Source: Flavobacteriaceae bacterium EG-1 (GTDB taxonomy: Bacteria; Bacteroidota; Bacteroidia; Flavobacteriales; Flavobacteriaceae). Taken from it: a stretch of 64,000 nt of DNA. The position numbers and the translations under genes were made by a program. The DNA lies in assembly GCF_009649685.1 (NCBI RefSeq), contig NZ_WJPK01000001.1:1616760-1680759 (forward strand). Direction: 5' to 3'. Shown piece after piece: positions 45,519 through 54,784 of this stretch; position 1 is the stretch's first letter; every line of letters begins with the position of its first letter. The notes under the pieces were generated by a model that did not search any database, was not told where the DNA came from, and saw only the letters and a program-made list of their open reading frames with translations.

Positions 45519-46220
45519 TTAATTCAAATATTCCAAAATATCTGTTAAGTTTTTTATTTTCAGATACTTAAAATCGTTTTCATTTACAAATACTTCTTCA
45601 TGTTGCCATGTGGTATGAAAAGGAACATGAACAGCCTGTGCTCCTATATTTAAAAGAGGTAATACATCTGATTTTAATGAATTACCTATCATTAAGAATT
45701 CGCTAACATCTATTTCTAAATGCTCCAAAAGATTTAAATAATTTGTTTCTTTTTTATCGCTTAATACCTCTATGTGGTGAAAATAATGCAATAAGTTTGA
45801 TCGTTCTAATTTACGTTCTTGATCTAGCAAATCGCCTTTTGTTAAAACAATAAGTCGATATTTATTTTTCAATTTCACCAATACCTCTTCTACTCCATCT
45901 AAAAGTTCAACTTCTTGATTAATCATTTTTTTACCAAGATTCAGTATTTCATGAATAGTTGCTTGAGGAATTTGATTATTTGATAAATCTAGAGCTGATT
46001 CAATCATTGACAACATAAAACCTTTTATACCATAGCCATAAAGATTCAAATTTTGGATTTCCATTTTAAAAAGCTCCTGATCCACTTTATTTTTGGTTTC
46101 ATAACCAGAGAGTAAATCTGCAAATTTCTCTTCTGCTTCTCTAAAATAGGTTTCATTTACCCATAAAGTATCATCTGCATCAAAACCAATAGTTTTAATA
46201 CTACTATAATCTACTTCCAT
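45519..46220 (-). CDS. HAD-IA family phosphatase in the Kdo cluster
   Basis: This 233-residue HAD hydrolase has motif I FDADDTLW (Asp15 and Asp17 region), motif II VLTKGD and motif [15 protein letters not shown] and [14 protein letters not shown]. It resembles YjjG-type phosphatases with a helical cap. It overlaps kdsB by 10 bases and precedes kdnB by 4 bp, so it is almost certainly part of the same operon. It could dephosphorylate a Kdo-8-phosphate-like or nucleotide substrate, but it is not of the KdsC subfamily. Confidence 0.85.
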   Translation of the reverse strand: MEVDYSSIKTIGFDADDTLWVNETYFREAEEKFADLLSGYETKNKVDQELFKMEIQNLNLYGYGIKGFMLSMIESALDLSNNQIPQATIHEILNLGKKMINQEVELLDGVEEVLVKLKNKYRLIVLTKGDLLDQERKLERSNLLHYFHHIEVLSDKKETNYLNLLEHLEIDVSEFLMIGNSLKSDVLPLLNIGAQAVHVPFHTTWQHEEVFVNENDFKYLKIKNLTDILEYLN

Positions 46221-46939
46221 GCTGCCTTTGCTTTTTTTAAATCTTCTGGAGTATCTATTTCTATTCCGCTGGCAGTAGTTTCAACCATTTTAATTTTTTT
46301 TCCATATTCCAAATATCGAATTGCCTCTATTTTTTCAGTTGCCTCCAAAGACAACATAGGTAAACGTTGAAAGTCCATTAAAGCATTTTTTCTAAAAGCA
46401 TATATGCCCTTATGCTTATAATAAACTGTTTTATCAGATATTGCTCTTGGATGTGGAATAACGGAGCGAGAAAAGTATAATGCAAAATTTCTATTATCCA
46501 CAATTACCTTTACGGTATTTGGATTATTGATTTCTTCTTTATCTGTGATTTTCACCATCAAAGAAGCTAGATCAATTTCCATATCTGGGTCATCTTTAAA
46601 AACCTCTAATACGCCTTCTAAACTTTTTCGATCTGTAAATGGTTCATCTCCTTGAACGTTAACAATAATATCAACATCCATATTTTCAACGGCTTCAGCA
46701 ATCCTATCACTACCACATTCGTGTTCTTTAATGCTCATTAGGGCTTTACCACCTATATCTTTAATAACCTTATAAATGGCATCACTATCTGTAACCACAA
46801 AAACATCATCAAAAAGATTTGTGCGAACAGCTGCTTCATACGTTCTTTGGATAACTGGCTTACCAGATAAATCTTGCATTAACTTAGCAGGAAATCTCGA
46901 TGCCGCATATCGGGCAGGTATCATTGCAATAATTTTCAA
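46211..46939 (-). CDS. kdsB: 3-deoxy-manno-octulosonate cytidylyltransferase
   Basis: This 242-residue enzyme is full length. The CTP-binding start [26 protein letters not shown], the [11 protein letters not shown] and NVQGDEPF metal-site region and [12 protein letters not shown] are all typical of KdsB. It activates Kdo as CMP-Kdo for lipopolysaccharide core synthesis in the cytoplasm. It is first in a leftward cluster with a HAD phosphatase and a KdnB-like oxidase, suggesting that the activated sugar may be modified (for example 8-amino-Kdo). Confidence 0.96.
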   Translation of the reverse strand: MKIIAMIPARYAASRFPAKLMQDLSGKPVIQRTYEAAVRTNLFDDVFVVTDSDAIYKVIKDIGGKALMSIKEHECGSDRIAEAVENMDVDIIVNVQGDEPFTDRKSLEGVLEVFKDDPDMEIDLASLMVKITDKEEINNPNTVKVIVDNRNFALYFSRSVIPHPRAISDKTVYYKHKGIYAFRKNALMDFQRLPMLSLEATEKIEAIRYLEYGKKIKMVETTASGIEIDTPEDLKKAKAAWK

Positions 46940-46965
46940 TACTTTATATTTAGTTTAGGATGAAT

Positions 46966-47532
46966 TCAACCCTTTTTCGGGCGCAATTTACGGTATATAC
47001 TGAAAATAATAAACAATATAATGATTACCAATACAATAGCAACTACCGGTGCAAAAATTGAAGCTACTGTAACAGCAGCGGCAGCACCAGTTTCTACAGT
47101 AGACACAACGGGATTTCCAAGTCCTCCTGTAGTCGCACTAGAAGTTAATCTTGTGGCAGCACCAGCACCTTTAATTGCGGTGGCTGTTCCTCCTCCTGCA
47201 ATTATTGCCAATGCCCATGTAACCACGGGATCCAAATTTGCAACTGTTGAGACCATGACTGCTGTACCAGCAATAGCGGCCAAAGGAACCGAAAAGCTAT
47301 CTAACAAATTATCAACCCACGGAATAAAATAAGCAAATATTTCAAATATTGTAGCAACACCCAGTGTTACAACAGCTGCCAAACTACCAACCCATTGCCA
47401 GCTTTCGTTTAATTCCCACACATTAAAATATGCGGCTAAGCTTAAAGCAAATAATGGTAAAAATACTCTAAAGCCTACCGATGCTGCCAACCCAATTCCT
47501 AGAAAAATACTAATAATAGTTTCCGGTGTCAT
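46966..47532 (-). CDS. DUF4126 family membrane protein
   Basis: This 188-residue protein has four to five hydrophobic segments, for example residues 7-35, 48-71, 80-98, 103-120 and 150-183. It is very rich in Ala, Val, Gly and Thr and ends with basic residues, IYRKLRPKKG. This matches the DUF4126 family, whose function I do not know. The gene lies 26 bp before kdsB in the same direction and may share its transcript, but a functional link is not established. Confidence 0.85.
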   Translation of the reverse strand: MTPETIISIFLGIGLAASVGFRVFLPLFALSLAAYFNVWELNESWQWVGSLAAVVTLGVATIFEIFAYFIPWVDNLLDSFSVPLAAIAGTAVMVSTVANLDPVVTWALAIIAGGGTATAIKGAGAATRLTSSATTGGLGNPVVSTVETGAAAAVTVASIFAPVVAIVLVIIILFIIFSIYRKLRPKKG

Positions 47533-47617
47533 AAATAATAAAGTGTTGAAATTCTACTAATTTGGTTTGCAAACTTCATTCCAAAAATTACTTTAATTGA
47601 ACCTCTACGAATTTAAT

Positions 47618-49057
47618 CTATTCATTCTCAACAAAAAAATCGTCTTGAAAACCAATTAGATATAACTGTTTTTTAGCCCTAGTAATGGCGGTATATAACC
47701 AACGTAAATATTCTTTACCAACACCCTCAGGCAAATAAGGTTGTTCTACGAAAACAGTATTCCATTGACCGCCTTGAGACTTATGACAAGTAATTGCGTA
47801 AGAGAACTTTACTTGTAATGCGTTAAAGTATTTATTGTTTTTAACCTTTAAAAATTTCTTATAATTAGATGTTTCATTGGCATAGTCTTTCAACACTTCT
47901 TGATATAATAAATTTCCATCCTCATAAGACAATGAAGGCGTCGTAGCATGTATAGTATCTAATATTAAAACAGTTTCAAAAGAACCTTGTTTCGGGTAAT
48001 CTACTAATTGTACTTTTACTTCGGCGAATTTAAATCCGTATAATTCTTTAATTGCAAATATTTCAAGAATTTCAAGTATATCTCCATTAGCAATGAAACC
48101 GGCCTCAGAATTTGGCTCCAACCAAAAGTAGTTATTTTTAACAACCATCATATAATCTCCAGTTGCCAATTCACTGTCTAAGAATAAGATTTGGTTTCTA
48201 ATATTGCCATTATAGAGGTTAGCTCTCTTATTTGAGCGTACGATAAATGCGGTTTCTTCTTTACCATTTAACTGATATGACTGTTCAATGGCATCTTGTA
48301 TTTCGTAACCATCAACTAGACGTACAATATCAATAAAATCAGTTAAGTTAAATTGAAAGGTATTGTAAGATTCATTTTGAAGTTGTTGCCTAATTTGGGT
48401 AGCGTTTGATAGTATTCCAGAGTTTTCTGCCTGTCTTACCACCTCGTTTAATTCCAAACCAAGAACTTCTAAATCGAATTCTTTGTGAATTAAATCTGCA
48501 TCTAAAGCCGGACTCAGCTCCAATTTTACAGGTGGTAATTGTGCTGTATCACCTAATAAAATTAATTTACAATTAATTCCGGCATGTACAAATCGAATTA
48601 AATCATCCAATAGCGAAGCGTTATCACCGAATTTGTTATCCGTAGGTCTATCAGGAATCATTGAAGCCTCATCTACTAAGAAAACAGTATTTCTATGCTT
48701 ATTAGGTGCTAAAACAAATTTTACATTACCTCCTTTATCCTTTCTTGGAACATATATCTTTCTATGTATAGTAAATGCTCGAGTCTTTGAATAATTAGAC
48801 ATTACTTTAGCGGCACGTCCGGTAGGTGCCATTAAAATAGATTTTAATTTACAAGCCCATAAACAATTAACTAAAGTGCCAATTATGGTAGTTTTACCTG
48901 TGCCAGCGAATCCTTTTAGCAAAAAAATATGCCTAGGTTCTTTAGAAATTAAAAAAGATGCCAATTCTTTTAATGCCTGCATTTGTAACGTAGTAGGTTC
49001 ATGCGGGAAACTATTAATCATCAAATTTTGTAAAGACCTCTCGGTTAATGCTTGCAT
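47618..49057 (-). CDS. RecD/Dda-like superfamily 1 DNA helicase
   Basis: This 479-residue ATPase has Walker A GFAGTGKTTIIG near residue 50, Walker B VFLVDEASMIPD near residue 130, LLLGDTAQLPPV (motif III), and the C-terminal YAITCHKSQGGQW and YTAITRAKKQLYLIG (motifs V and VI). It is a compact SF1B 5'-to-3' helicase like T4 Dda, much shorter than RecD of RecBCD, and common in Bacteroidota. It probably acts in replication or repair. Its start region lies 193 bp from the divergent gene at 49250. Confidence 0.9.
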   Translation of the reverse strand: MQALTERSLQNLMINSFPHEPTTLQMQALKELASFLISKEPRHIFLLKGFAGTGKTTIIGTLVNCLWACKLKSILMAPTGRAAKVMSNYSKTRAFTIHRKIYVPRKDKGGNVKFVLAPNKHRNTVFLVDEASMIPDRPTDNKFGDNASLLDDLIRFVHAGINCKLILLGDTAQLPPVKLELSPALDADLIHKEFDLEVLGLELNEVVRQAENSGILSNATQIRQQLQNESYNTFQFNLTDFIDIVRLVDGYEIQDAIEQSYQLNGKEETAFIVRSNKRANLYNGNIRNQILFLDSELATGDYMMVVKNNYFWLEPNSEAGFIANGDILEILEIFAIKELYGFKFAEVKVQLVDYPKQGSFETVLILDTIHATTPSLSYEDGNLLYQEVLKDYANETSNYKKFLKVKNNKYFNALQVKFSYAITCHKSQGGQWNTVFVEQPYLPEGVGKEYLRWLYTAITRAKKQLYLIGFQDDFFVENE

Positions 49058-49207
49058 AAAGTCAAAGATAAGTGGATTTACAGCTTATTTCAATATCTCA
49101 AGAATTTAGGAGACTTATTAAGTAAAGCGTAACTATTAATAGGATTTAGACTTATAAAACAAGTTTAAAATCGATGCTAAAAAATTAGGCGGTTTGCAAA
49201 AAAATTG

Positions 49208-49215
49208 TAGATTTG
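49208..49215 (+). promoter_or_regulatory. Promoter -7 element before the 49250 operon
   Basis: TAGATTTG matches the Bacteroidota -7 consensus TAnnTTTG and lies 35 bases before the start of the gene at 49250. No properly spaced -33 TTG is evident. Confidence 0.5.
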
Positions 49216-49249
49216 TGTTAACCACTAAATGAAATAATACTTATAGAAA

Positions 49250-49900
49250 ATGAAGACTATAATACAGATTGTACTTTGGATTGCTTGTATCTTTTTCGGT
49301 TACATGATTTACAATTCAGTAACTGGACCTATTCAGTTCAAAAAAATAAAGCAAGAACGTTTTGCTAAGGTAGTATCAAGTTTAAAAGATATTCGCGATG
49401 CTCAAGAAGCATACAAAACGGTTAATAAGAAGTATGCCAAAGATTTTAAATCATTAATTAGCTTCGTTGATACTGGTAAGTATACGATTACGCAACAAAG
49501 AGATTCTTCTTTTTTAAGATATAACAAAGCGTTTCAAATTGATATGCCTGTAGATACTATTATTATTGACACTTTAGGTGCAGTATCAGTAAAAGATTCA
49601 TTATTTAGAACAGACAATCGTTATAAAAGCATGATGAATGTACCTGGAGCTCCGAATGGTGAAAAATTTGAAATGAAAGCTGCAATTGTTGACAAAGGAG
49701 GTTATAAAGCTCCTGTTTTTGAAGCTAAGGTTGCAAAAAGTGTAGTATTAGCAGACCAACCAAAAGATTTATTGGCTAGAGAAAACGCTCAAGTAAGTGT
49801 AGAAGAAATAAATGGTAGCGAAATCAAAGTCGGATCATTAACTGAAGTTAGTAATACCGGTAACTGGCCTCCTATTTATGACACAAAAAACGATCAATAA
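49250..49900 (+). CDS. Conserved membrane-anchored protein of unknown function
   Basis: This 216-residue protein has one N-terminal membrane helix (about 5-23, IQIVLWIACIFFGYMIYN). The rest is a soluble, presumably periplasmic domain with an early helical KQERFAKVVSSLKDIRDAQE and a later FKSLISFVDTGKY region. The pattern recalls pilin-like or type II secretion minor components only loosely. It is commonly found ahead of DUF3822 and rsmD in flavobacteria. Its stop region overlaps the next gene by 23 bases in another frame, so expression is coupled. Function unknown. Confidence 0.8.
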   Translation: MKTIIQIVLWIACIFFGYMIYNSVTGPIQFKKIKQERFAKVVSSLKDIRDAQEAYKTVNKKYAKDFKSLISFVDTGKYTITQQRDSSFLRYNKAFQIDMPVDTIIIDTLGAVSVKDSLFRTDNRYKSMMNVPGAPNGEKFEMKAAIVDKGGYKAPVFEAKVAKSVVLADQPKDLLARENAQVSVEEINGSEIKVGSLTEVSNTGNWPPIYDTKNDQ

Positions 49901-50705
49901 TACAATAGAAAAATTTCATAAACTGTCCATTCAAGTTAGCTTGAATGGACTTTCTTTTTGCATATGGGACAGTATAGGAAATATTATTATAGCATCTGAG
50001 AATATTATTTTTCAAAAAGAACTTACCCCCTATGCAGTTCAAAAGGAGCTAAAAACAATTTGTGAAAAGCATAATATTGCGAATAAAAAATTTGCTGATA
50101 TTATTGTAATTCATCGTAATAATCTATTTAGTATTGTGCCAAAATCTCTTTTTGATGAAAATGAGCTTGCCAATTACTTAAAATTTAATACCAAAATATT
50201 AGCTAATGACCATGTTGTTTTCGATGAACTCGAGAACTTTGAAATGTGCAATGTTTATGTACCATTCGTAAATATCAACAATTACATTTTTGAACTTTTT
50301 GGTTCCTTTATTTATAAACATAGTGCTACAGTAATGGTAGAATCGCTCATGAATAATTATTCTGGAAGTAAAAATACCACTTGTTTTGTTCATATTACAG
50401 AAACTCAAATGGAGCTAACTATTATGGAGCATAAAAAATTACTGCTTTATAACAGTTACGAATATGTTACCAAGGAAGATTTTATGTATTACCTTTTATT
50501 TACACTTGAACAATTAAAAATGGACACTGAAAAAGTTGTACTGAAATTGTTCGGTGCAATACAAAAGAATGATGATATATATAATCTTTGTTCGCAATAT
50601 GTAAAAGACGTTTCACTATTTAACCCATCAGACTCAAGTTTTAATTTTGAGCTTGACGATTCCGAACTTGAAACCATTGATTTTACAGTTTTAAGTTCAT
50701 TATAA
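49878..50705 (+). CDS. DUF3822 family protein
   Basis: This 275-residue soluble protein matches DUF3822, a Bacteroidota family with an actin/ASKHA-like arrangement: two repeats of strands, with LSIQVSLNGLSFCIWDSIGN at the start and FVHITETQMELTIMEHKKLL in the second half. No catalytic role is known. It overlaps rsmD by one base (TAATG) and the preceding gene by 23 bases. The consistent linkage with rsmD suggests a helper role in ribosome or cell-envelope work, but this is inference. Confidence 0.85.
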   Translation: MTQKTINNTIEKFHKLSIQVSLNGLSFCIWDSIGNIIIASENIIFQKELTPYAVQKELKTICEKHNIANKKFADIIVIHRNNLFSIVPKSLFDENELANYLKFNTKILANDHVVFDELENFEMCNVYVPFVNINNYIFELFGSFIYKHSATVMVESLMNNYSGSKNTTCFVHITETQMELTIMEHKKLLLYNSYEYVTKEDFMYYLLFTLEQLKMDTEKVVLKLFGAIQKNDDIYNLCSQYVKDVSLFNPSDSSFNFELDDSELETIDFTVLSSL

Positions 50706-51253
50706 TGCGAATAATCTCAGGTAAATATAAGAGTAAGCGTATTATTGCTCCAAAAAAACTGCCTTCACGACCAACTACCGATATGGCCAAAGAAGGTCTA
50801 TTTAACATACTAAACAACAGTTACTATTTTGATGAATGTTCTGTATTAGATTTATTTGCTGGCACAGGTAACATCAGTTATGAATTTTCGTCTAGAGGCA
50901 CTACTAATATTACTGCCGTTGATGGAAATGCTAATTGCGTGAAGTTTATAGAAAAAACAAGTAATGAACTTAATTTTTCTATAGATGCGATAAAAAGTGA
51001 TGTCTTCAAGTATCTGTCAAGGGTTACTACTAAGTACGATATTATTTTTGCAGACCCCCCATACGCAATGACACAACAGGACTTTGAGAGAATGGTTAAA
51101 TTAATATTTGACCAATCACTTTTACATAATAATGGCCTTCTTGTAATAGAACATTCTACTCACACTAATCTTTCCGATTTGGAGTTTTTTAGTAATAAAC
51201 GTAAATATGGCGGCAGTGTTTTTAGCTTTTTTGAAAACAATTGCGAAGAATAA
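50705..51253 (+). CDS. rsmD: RsmD-family 16S rRNA (guanine-N2)-methyltransferase
   Basis: This 182-residue SAM-dependent enzyme starts with MRIISGKYKSKRI, has the SAM loop VLDLFAGTGNISYEF (near 45-60) and the catalytic DPPY in IIFADPPYAM near residue 117. It methylates N2 of G966 (E. coli numbering) in 16S rRNA during small-subunit assembly. It sits in an operon with DUF3822 and an RluA-family pseudouridine synthase, a shared rRNA-modification theme. Confidence 0.93.
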   Translation: MRIISGKYKSKRIIAPKKLPSRPTTDMAKEGLFNILNNSYYFDECSVLDLFAGTGNISYEFSSRGTTNITAVDGNANCVKFIEKTSNELNFSIDAIKSDVFKYLSRVTTKYDIIFADPPYAMTQQDFERMVKLIFDQSLLHNNGLLVIEHSTHTNLSDLEFFSNKRKYGGSVFSFFENNCEE

Positions 51254-51258
51254 ATAAT

Positions 51259-52143
51259 ATGTGTTCATTTAACCAAGGCAGTATCAAAGAAACACATATT
51301 GCCAAGACGCAATTGCAACCCACTCGTTTGCAAGAATATGGTGTTGGTATTTTTAAATCACTTATAACCAAATCATCCTTAAAAAAGGCAATCAAAAAAA
51401 AATGCATCTATATAAATGCTAGCTTAGCCACTACGGCTACTTTAATACATGGTGGCGAATCAATTACCTTACATGTGCAGACTGAAAAGCACAATAAAAG
51501 ATTTTTTAAATTACCCTTAAAAATAATTTATGAAGATGATTTTCTTGCCTTAGTTAATAAGCCTTCGGGAGTTCTTGTAAGCGGAAATACCTTTAAAACA
51601 ATTGTTAATGCTTTACCACAAAATTTAAATAAAAGTTTCCAAATTGATGCTATTGCCCCAAAACCAGCTCATCGTTTAGACTTTCCTACTTCCGGACTTT
51701 TACTGGTTGGTAAAACAGCAAGTACAATTGTAGCCTTAAATATACTTTTTGCTCATAAAAAAATTAGAAAATCATATTACGCCATAACGATTGGTGAAAT
51801 GAAGGTTAAAAAAGATTCAATTACATTTCCAATAGATGATAAACTTGCAACATCTAATTATGAAGTATTAGATACAATAGCCTCTGATAAATATCAATTT
51901 TTAAATTTAGTAAAACTTATACCAAGCACAGGAAGACGCCATCAACTACGTAAGCACTTGGCATCAATTAGAAATCCTATTTTAGGGGATACTGATTATG
52001 GTATTGAAGGCAAAGTTTTAAAAGGAAAGGGATTGTATCTACACGCCTTTTCATTGGAATTTACACATCCAATTACGAACGAAAATATGTATTTTGAAAA
52101 AGCCCTACCGGCTAAATATCGGAAGTTGTTTAACTATTTATAA
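51259..52143 (+). CDS. RluA-family pseudouridine synthase
   Basis: This enzyme of about 294 residues starts at the ATG at 51259 (MCSFNQGSI); a TTG at 51241 overlaps rsmD and is less likely. An S4-like N-terminal RNA-binding part precedes the catalytic domain. The active-site Asp is in PAHRLDFPTSGLLLVGK, in the RluA signature HRLDxxTSG. SGRRHQLRKHLASI and YLHAFSLEFTHP complete the family pattern. It isomerises uridine in rRNA or tRNA; the target site cannot be read from the sequence. Confidence 0.92.
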   Translation: MCSFNQGSIKETHIAKTQLQPTRLQEYGVGIFKSLITKSSLKKAIKKKCIYINASLATTATLIHGGESITLHVQTEKHNKRFFKLPLKIIYEDDFLALVNKPSGVLVSGNTFKTIVNALPQNLNKSFQIDAIAPKPAHRLDFPTSGLLLVGKTASTIVALNILFAHKKIRKSYYAITIGEMKVKKDSITFPIDDKLATSNYEVLDTIASDKYQFLNLVKLIPSTGRRHQLRKHLASIRNPILGDTDYGIEGKVLKGKGLYLHAFSLEFTHPITNENMYFEKALPAKYRKLFNYL

Positions 52144-52163
52144 AACATTGTTGTAATTATAAA

Positions 52164-52475
52164 AAAGCAGGCCATAAGCCGGATTCTGTCCAACACCGAA
52201 GTGTTGTCCTTATCATTTATCTCGGTCTTAGATTACTCTAAGACTCAATCCGCCTACCCTTCAGTTTGGGCGTGCAGCCCTCAAACACTGATTTACATGG
52301 CGTTGCACCGTATAGAGTTTACCTGATTTCACTACAGCCGAACTGTACTTGCTTTCTGTTGCACTGGTCCTCTCGCGGCAAAGCCGCAATGACGGGAGTT
52401 ACCCGCTATACTGCACTATGGTGTCCGGACTTTCCTCTATTAGCACAAAGCGAATAGCGATAAGGTGGCCTGCTG
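52164..52475 (-). ncRNA. rnpB: RNase P RNA
   Basis: On the minus strand the terminal P1 helix, AGCAGGCCA with TGGCCTGCT (52474-52466 and 52174-52166), pairs perfectly. The conserved P4 segments are present: GAGGAAAGTCCGGACACC near the 5' end and the ACAGAATCCGGCTTA strand near the 3' end. The length of about 310 nt fits bacterial type A RNase P RNA. It matures the 5' ends of tRNAs with the RnpA protein. A T-run (52165-52161 on the minus strand) follows. Confidence 0.96.
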
Positions 52476-52479
52476 TAAG

Positions 52480-52487
52480 CAAAGGTA
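52480..52487 (-). promoter_or_regulatory. rnpB promoter -7 element
   Basis: TACCTTTG on the minus strand matches TAnnTTTG and predicts a start about 6-7 bases downstream, at the P1 5' end near 52474. The -33 element is weak (TGTTTA). Confidence 0.6.
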
Positions 52488-52552
52488 GCGCAATTGTTGA
52501 TAAGTAAACATGGAATATCAGTAAATAGAATCGCTAAAAACCATGTGATTTT

Positions 52553-52560
52553 TATATTTG
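52553..52560 (+). promoter_or_regulatory. dnaX promoter -7 element
   Basis: TATATTTG matches the Bacteroidota -7 consensus and lies 25 bases before the TTG start codon of dnaX. The -33 region is poor. Confidence 0.5.
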
Positions 52561-52585
52561 TATTCTTATCAATTAAAATTTCGAT

Positions 52586-54379
52586 TTGGAACCTTTTGTA
52601 GTATCGGCACGAAAATACCGTCCCCAAACATTTAAAGATGTTGTTGGGCAAAAGGCTATTACCAATACGCTTACCAATGCAATAGAAAATAACCATCTAG
52701 CGCAAGCCTTATTGTTTACGGGGCCTAGAGGTGTTGGCAAAACTTCTTGTGCTCGTATATTGGCTAAAAATATCAACCAAGATGGTCAAGTAAGTGAAGA
52801 TGAAGATTTTGCATTTAATATTTTTGAGTTAGATGCAGCATCTAACAACTCTGTTGATGATATACGAAATTTAACAGATCAAGTTCGTATTCCTCCACAA
52901 GTAGGTAAATACAAGGTTTATATTATTGATGAGGTACATATGCTTTCGCAAGCAGCTTTTAATGCCTTTTTAAAGACATTAGAGGAACCACCAAAACACG
53001 CAATTTTTATTTTAGCGACAACTGAAAAGCACAAAATCATTCCTACGATATTATCAAGATGTCAAATATTTGATTTTAAGCGAATTACAGTAAAAGATGC
53101 TACTGAATATCTGAAATACATTGCAGAGAATCAAGGAATTGAAGCGGAAGATGATGCATTGCACATAATTGCTCAAAAAGCTGATGGAGCTATGCGTGAT
53201 GCACTTTCAATATTTGATCGTGTTGTTAGTTTTTCTGGTAAACAATTAACAAGAAAAGCGGTTACTGAAAATTTAAATGTTCTTGATTATGATACTTACT
53301 TCGAAGCTACAGATTTAATTTTGGCATCTAAAATTCCAGATTTATTAGTACTATTTAATAAAACTTTGGCTTTGGGTTTTGACGGTCATCATTTTATTTC
53401 AGGCCTTGCCTCCCACTTTAGAGATTTAATGGTTTGCCAACATCAACAAACTATTGAACTTTTAGAAGTAGGTGAAACTGCCAAAGTCCAATATAAAGAA
53501 CAATCGAAAAAAACTTCGAGTCAATTTCTACTCATGGCAATTGATATTGCTAATGACTGTGACCTCAAATACCGCAGTAGTAAAAACCAAAGACTACTAG
53601 TTGAACTGGCATTAATGAAATTAGCATCCATAGAATATATGGGTGAAAAAAAAAATCCTGAATCAATAGCTTTAGCCAATAAAACCATTGAGCTTGTACC
53701 AGCTTCCTTTTTTAATCAAAACAGAAAACCTTTAGCTAAAGAGCCAAAAACTGTTATTGAACCAGAAAAGAAACTCAATACAACAAAAGAAACCACTGCA
53801 ATTTCAAATCAAGCAAAAGAGGAATTAATTTCTGATTTCGCTGAACCAATAACAACTATTAATACAGAGATTTTGACAAAACCAAGTGTCAAAAAAATCA
53901 ATATTAATAAGCCAGAAAAAAAAGTTTCGGGGCTTTCAATTTCCAGTTTAAAGGCTAAAAAAGAACATGCACTCAACAAAAAAGAAGTACGTATAAATCC
54001 TGCTGATCTTCCAAAAGACCCATTTACTGAAGATGAAATGCGTCAACATTGGGCAGATTTTGTTAACAAAATAGAAGCAAAAGGTCAAAAAATACTAGCT
54101 TCTAATCTAAATTCCGACATTCCTTCACTCAGAGACAAAAATAAGTTATGGATAGAATTACCAAATTCTACCATGAAAACTGAAATTGAAAGAGAGCAGT
54201 TTGAATTGATGGAATATCTAAAACAAAAACTAAATAATTACGAAATTTCACTAAATATAACCGTGAATGAAGCCGTTGCTAAGAAATTCGCGTTTACACC
54301 AGAAGAAAAATATGAAAAGTTACGTGAAAAAAACCCTGCTATTGACCTACTACGTAAAACATTCGATTTAGATTTATAA
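52586..54379 (+). CDS. dnaX: DNA polymerase III subunit gamma/tau
   Basis: The 597 residues begin with EPFVVSARKYRPQTFKDVVG. Walker A is GPRGVGKTSC near residue 47, the sensor region has DAASNNSVDDIRNLTDQVR, and Walker B is VYIIDEVHMLS. It is the clamp-loader ATPase subunit. The start must be the TTG at 52586: an in-frame TAA lies at 52574-52576 and no ATG precedes the conserved N-terminus. The usual four-cysteine zinc module between Walker A and DAASNN is absent, as in other flavobacterial DnaX I know. The stop overlaps the converging TMEM220-like gene by 6 bases. Confidence 0.95.
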   Translation: MEPFVVSARKYRPQTFKDVVGQKAITNTLTNAIENNHLAQALLFTGPRGVGKTSCARILAKNINQDGQVSEDEDFAFNIFELDAASNNSVDDIRNLTDQVRIPPQVGKYKVYIIDEVHMLSQAAFNAFLKTLEEPPKHAIFILATTEKHKIIPTILSRCQIFDFKRITVKDATEYLKYIAENQGIEAEDDALHIIAQKADGAMRDALSIFDRVVSFSGKQLTRKAVTENLNVLDYDTYFEATDLILASKIPDLLVLFNKTLALGFDGHHFISGLASHFRDLMVCQHQQTIELLEVGETAKVQYKEQSKKTSSQFLLMAIDIANDCDLKYRSSKNQRLLVELALMKLASIEYMGEKKNPESIALANKTIELVPASFFNQNRKPLAKEPKTVIEPEKKLNTTKETTAISNQAKEELISDFAEPITTINTEILTKPSVKKININKPEKKVSGLSISSLKAKKEHALNKKEVRINPADLPKDPFTEDEMRQHWADFVNKIEAKGQKILASNLNSDIPSLRDKNKLWIELPNSTMKTEIEREQFELMEYLKQKLNNYEISLNITVNEAVAKKFAFTPEEKYEKLREKNPAIDLLRKTFDLDL

Positions 54380-54721
54380 GCTTCTTTTGCGATACCATGC
54401 AAAAAAGAACATAGCTGCAGACATAATTAATAATCCGAATGCCTCTCTACCCTCTTCAATATTTTTAATATTCCCTTTGCCAATTTCAAAACCTTCAAAT
54501 GTTTCCGGATACACGTAAGCTGCACCTAAAACACCTAATACACCGCAAATTAGAGGCAATAAATAAGACACCTTATTAAGTGCCACTCCAAATGAAACCA
54601 ACGCACTGATTGCGTAAATAATTATCCATAAAAGGGGATCAGGGTCATTATATTGTAAAACAGCAGAAACAATACTTAAGATAACGTATAACCAAGCAAA
54701 TATTTTTACAAATGACTTCAT
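54374..54721 (-). CDS. TMEM220-like membrane protein
   Basis: This 115-residue protein has four hydrophobic helices, about residues 5-22, 29-49, 53-70 and 95-110. LSIVSAVLQYNDPDPLLW and YAISALVSFGVAL match the TMEM220 family of small membrane proteins, whose function is unknown. It converges on dnaX with a 6-base overlap and is divergent to miaE. Confidence 0.8.
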   Translation of the reverse strand: MKSFVKIFAWLYVILSIVSAVLQYNDPDPLLWIIIYAISALVSFGVALNKVSYLLPLICGVLGVLGAAYVYPETFEGFEIGKGNIKNIEEGREAFGLLIMSAAMFFFAWYRKRSL

Positions 54722-54737
54722 CTAACAAATATAAAGT

Positions 54738-54768
54738 TTTGAAACATTTTTCATTACTAGTATTTTTG
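54738..54768 (+). promoter_or_regulatory. miaE promoter
   Basis: TTTG (54738-54741), a 19-bp spacer and TATTTTTG (54761-54768) match the Bacteroidota -33/-7 consensus. The miaE start lies 16 bases downstream, so the leader is very short. Confidence 0.7.
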
Positions 54769-54784
54769 ATAAAATTTATATTGA

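Noticed and set aside
52266-52696. Open frames on both strands within and next to the RNase P RNA
   Set aside because: The region folds as RNase P RNA with conserved P1 and P4 elements. The frames are by-products.
52740-52850. DnaX without the four-cysteine zinc module, considered as a defective or divergent protein
   Set aside because: Flavobacterial DnaX proteins generally lack it, and the AAA+ motifs are intact.
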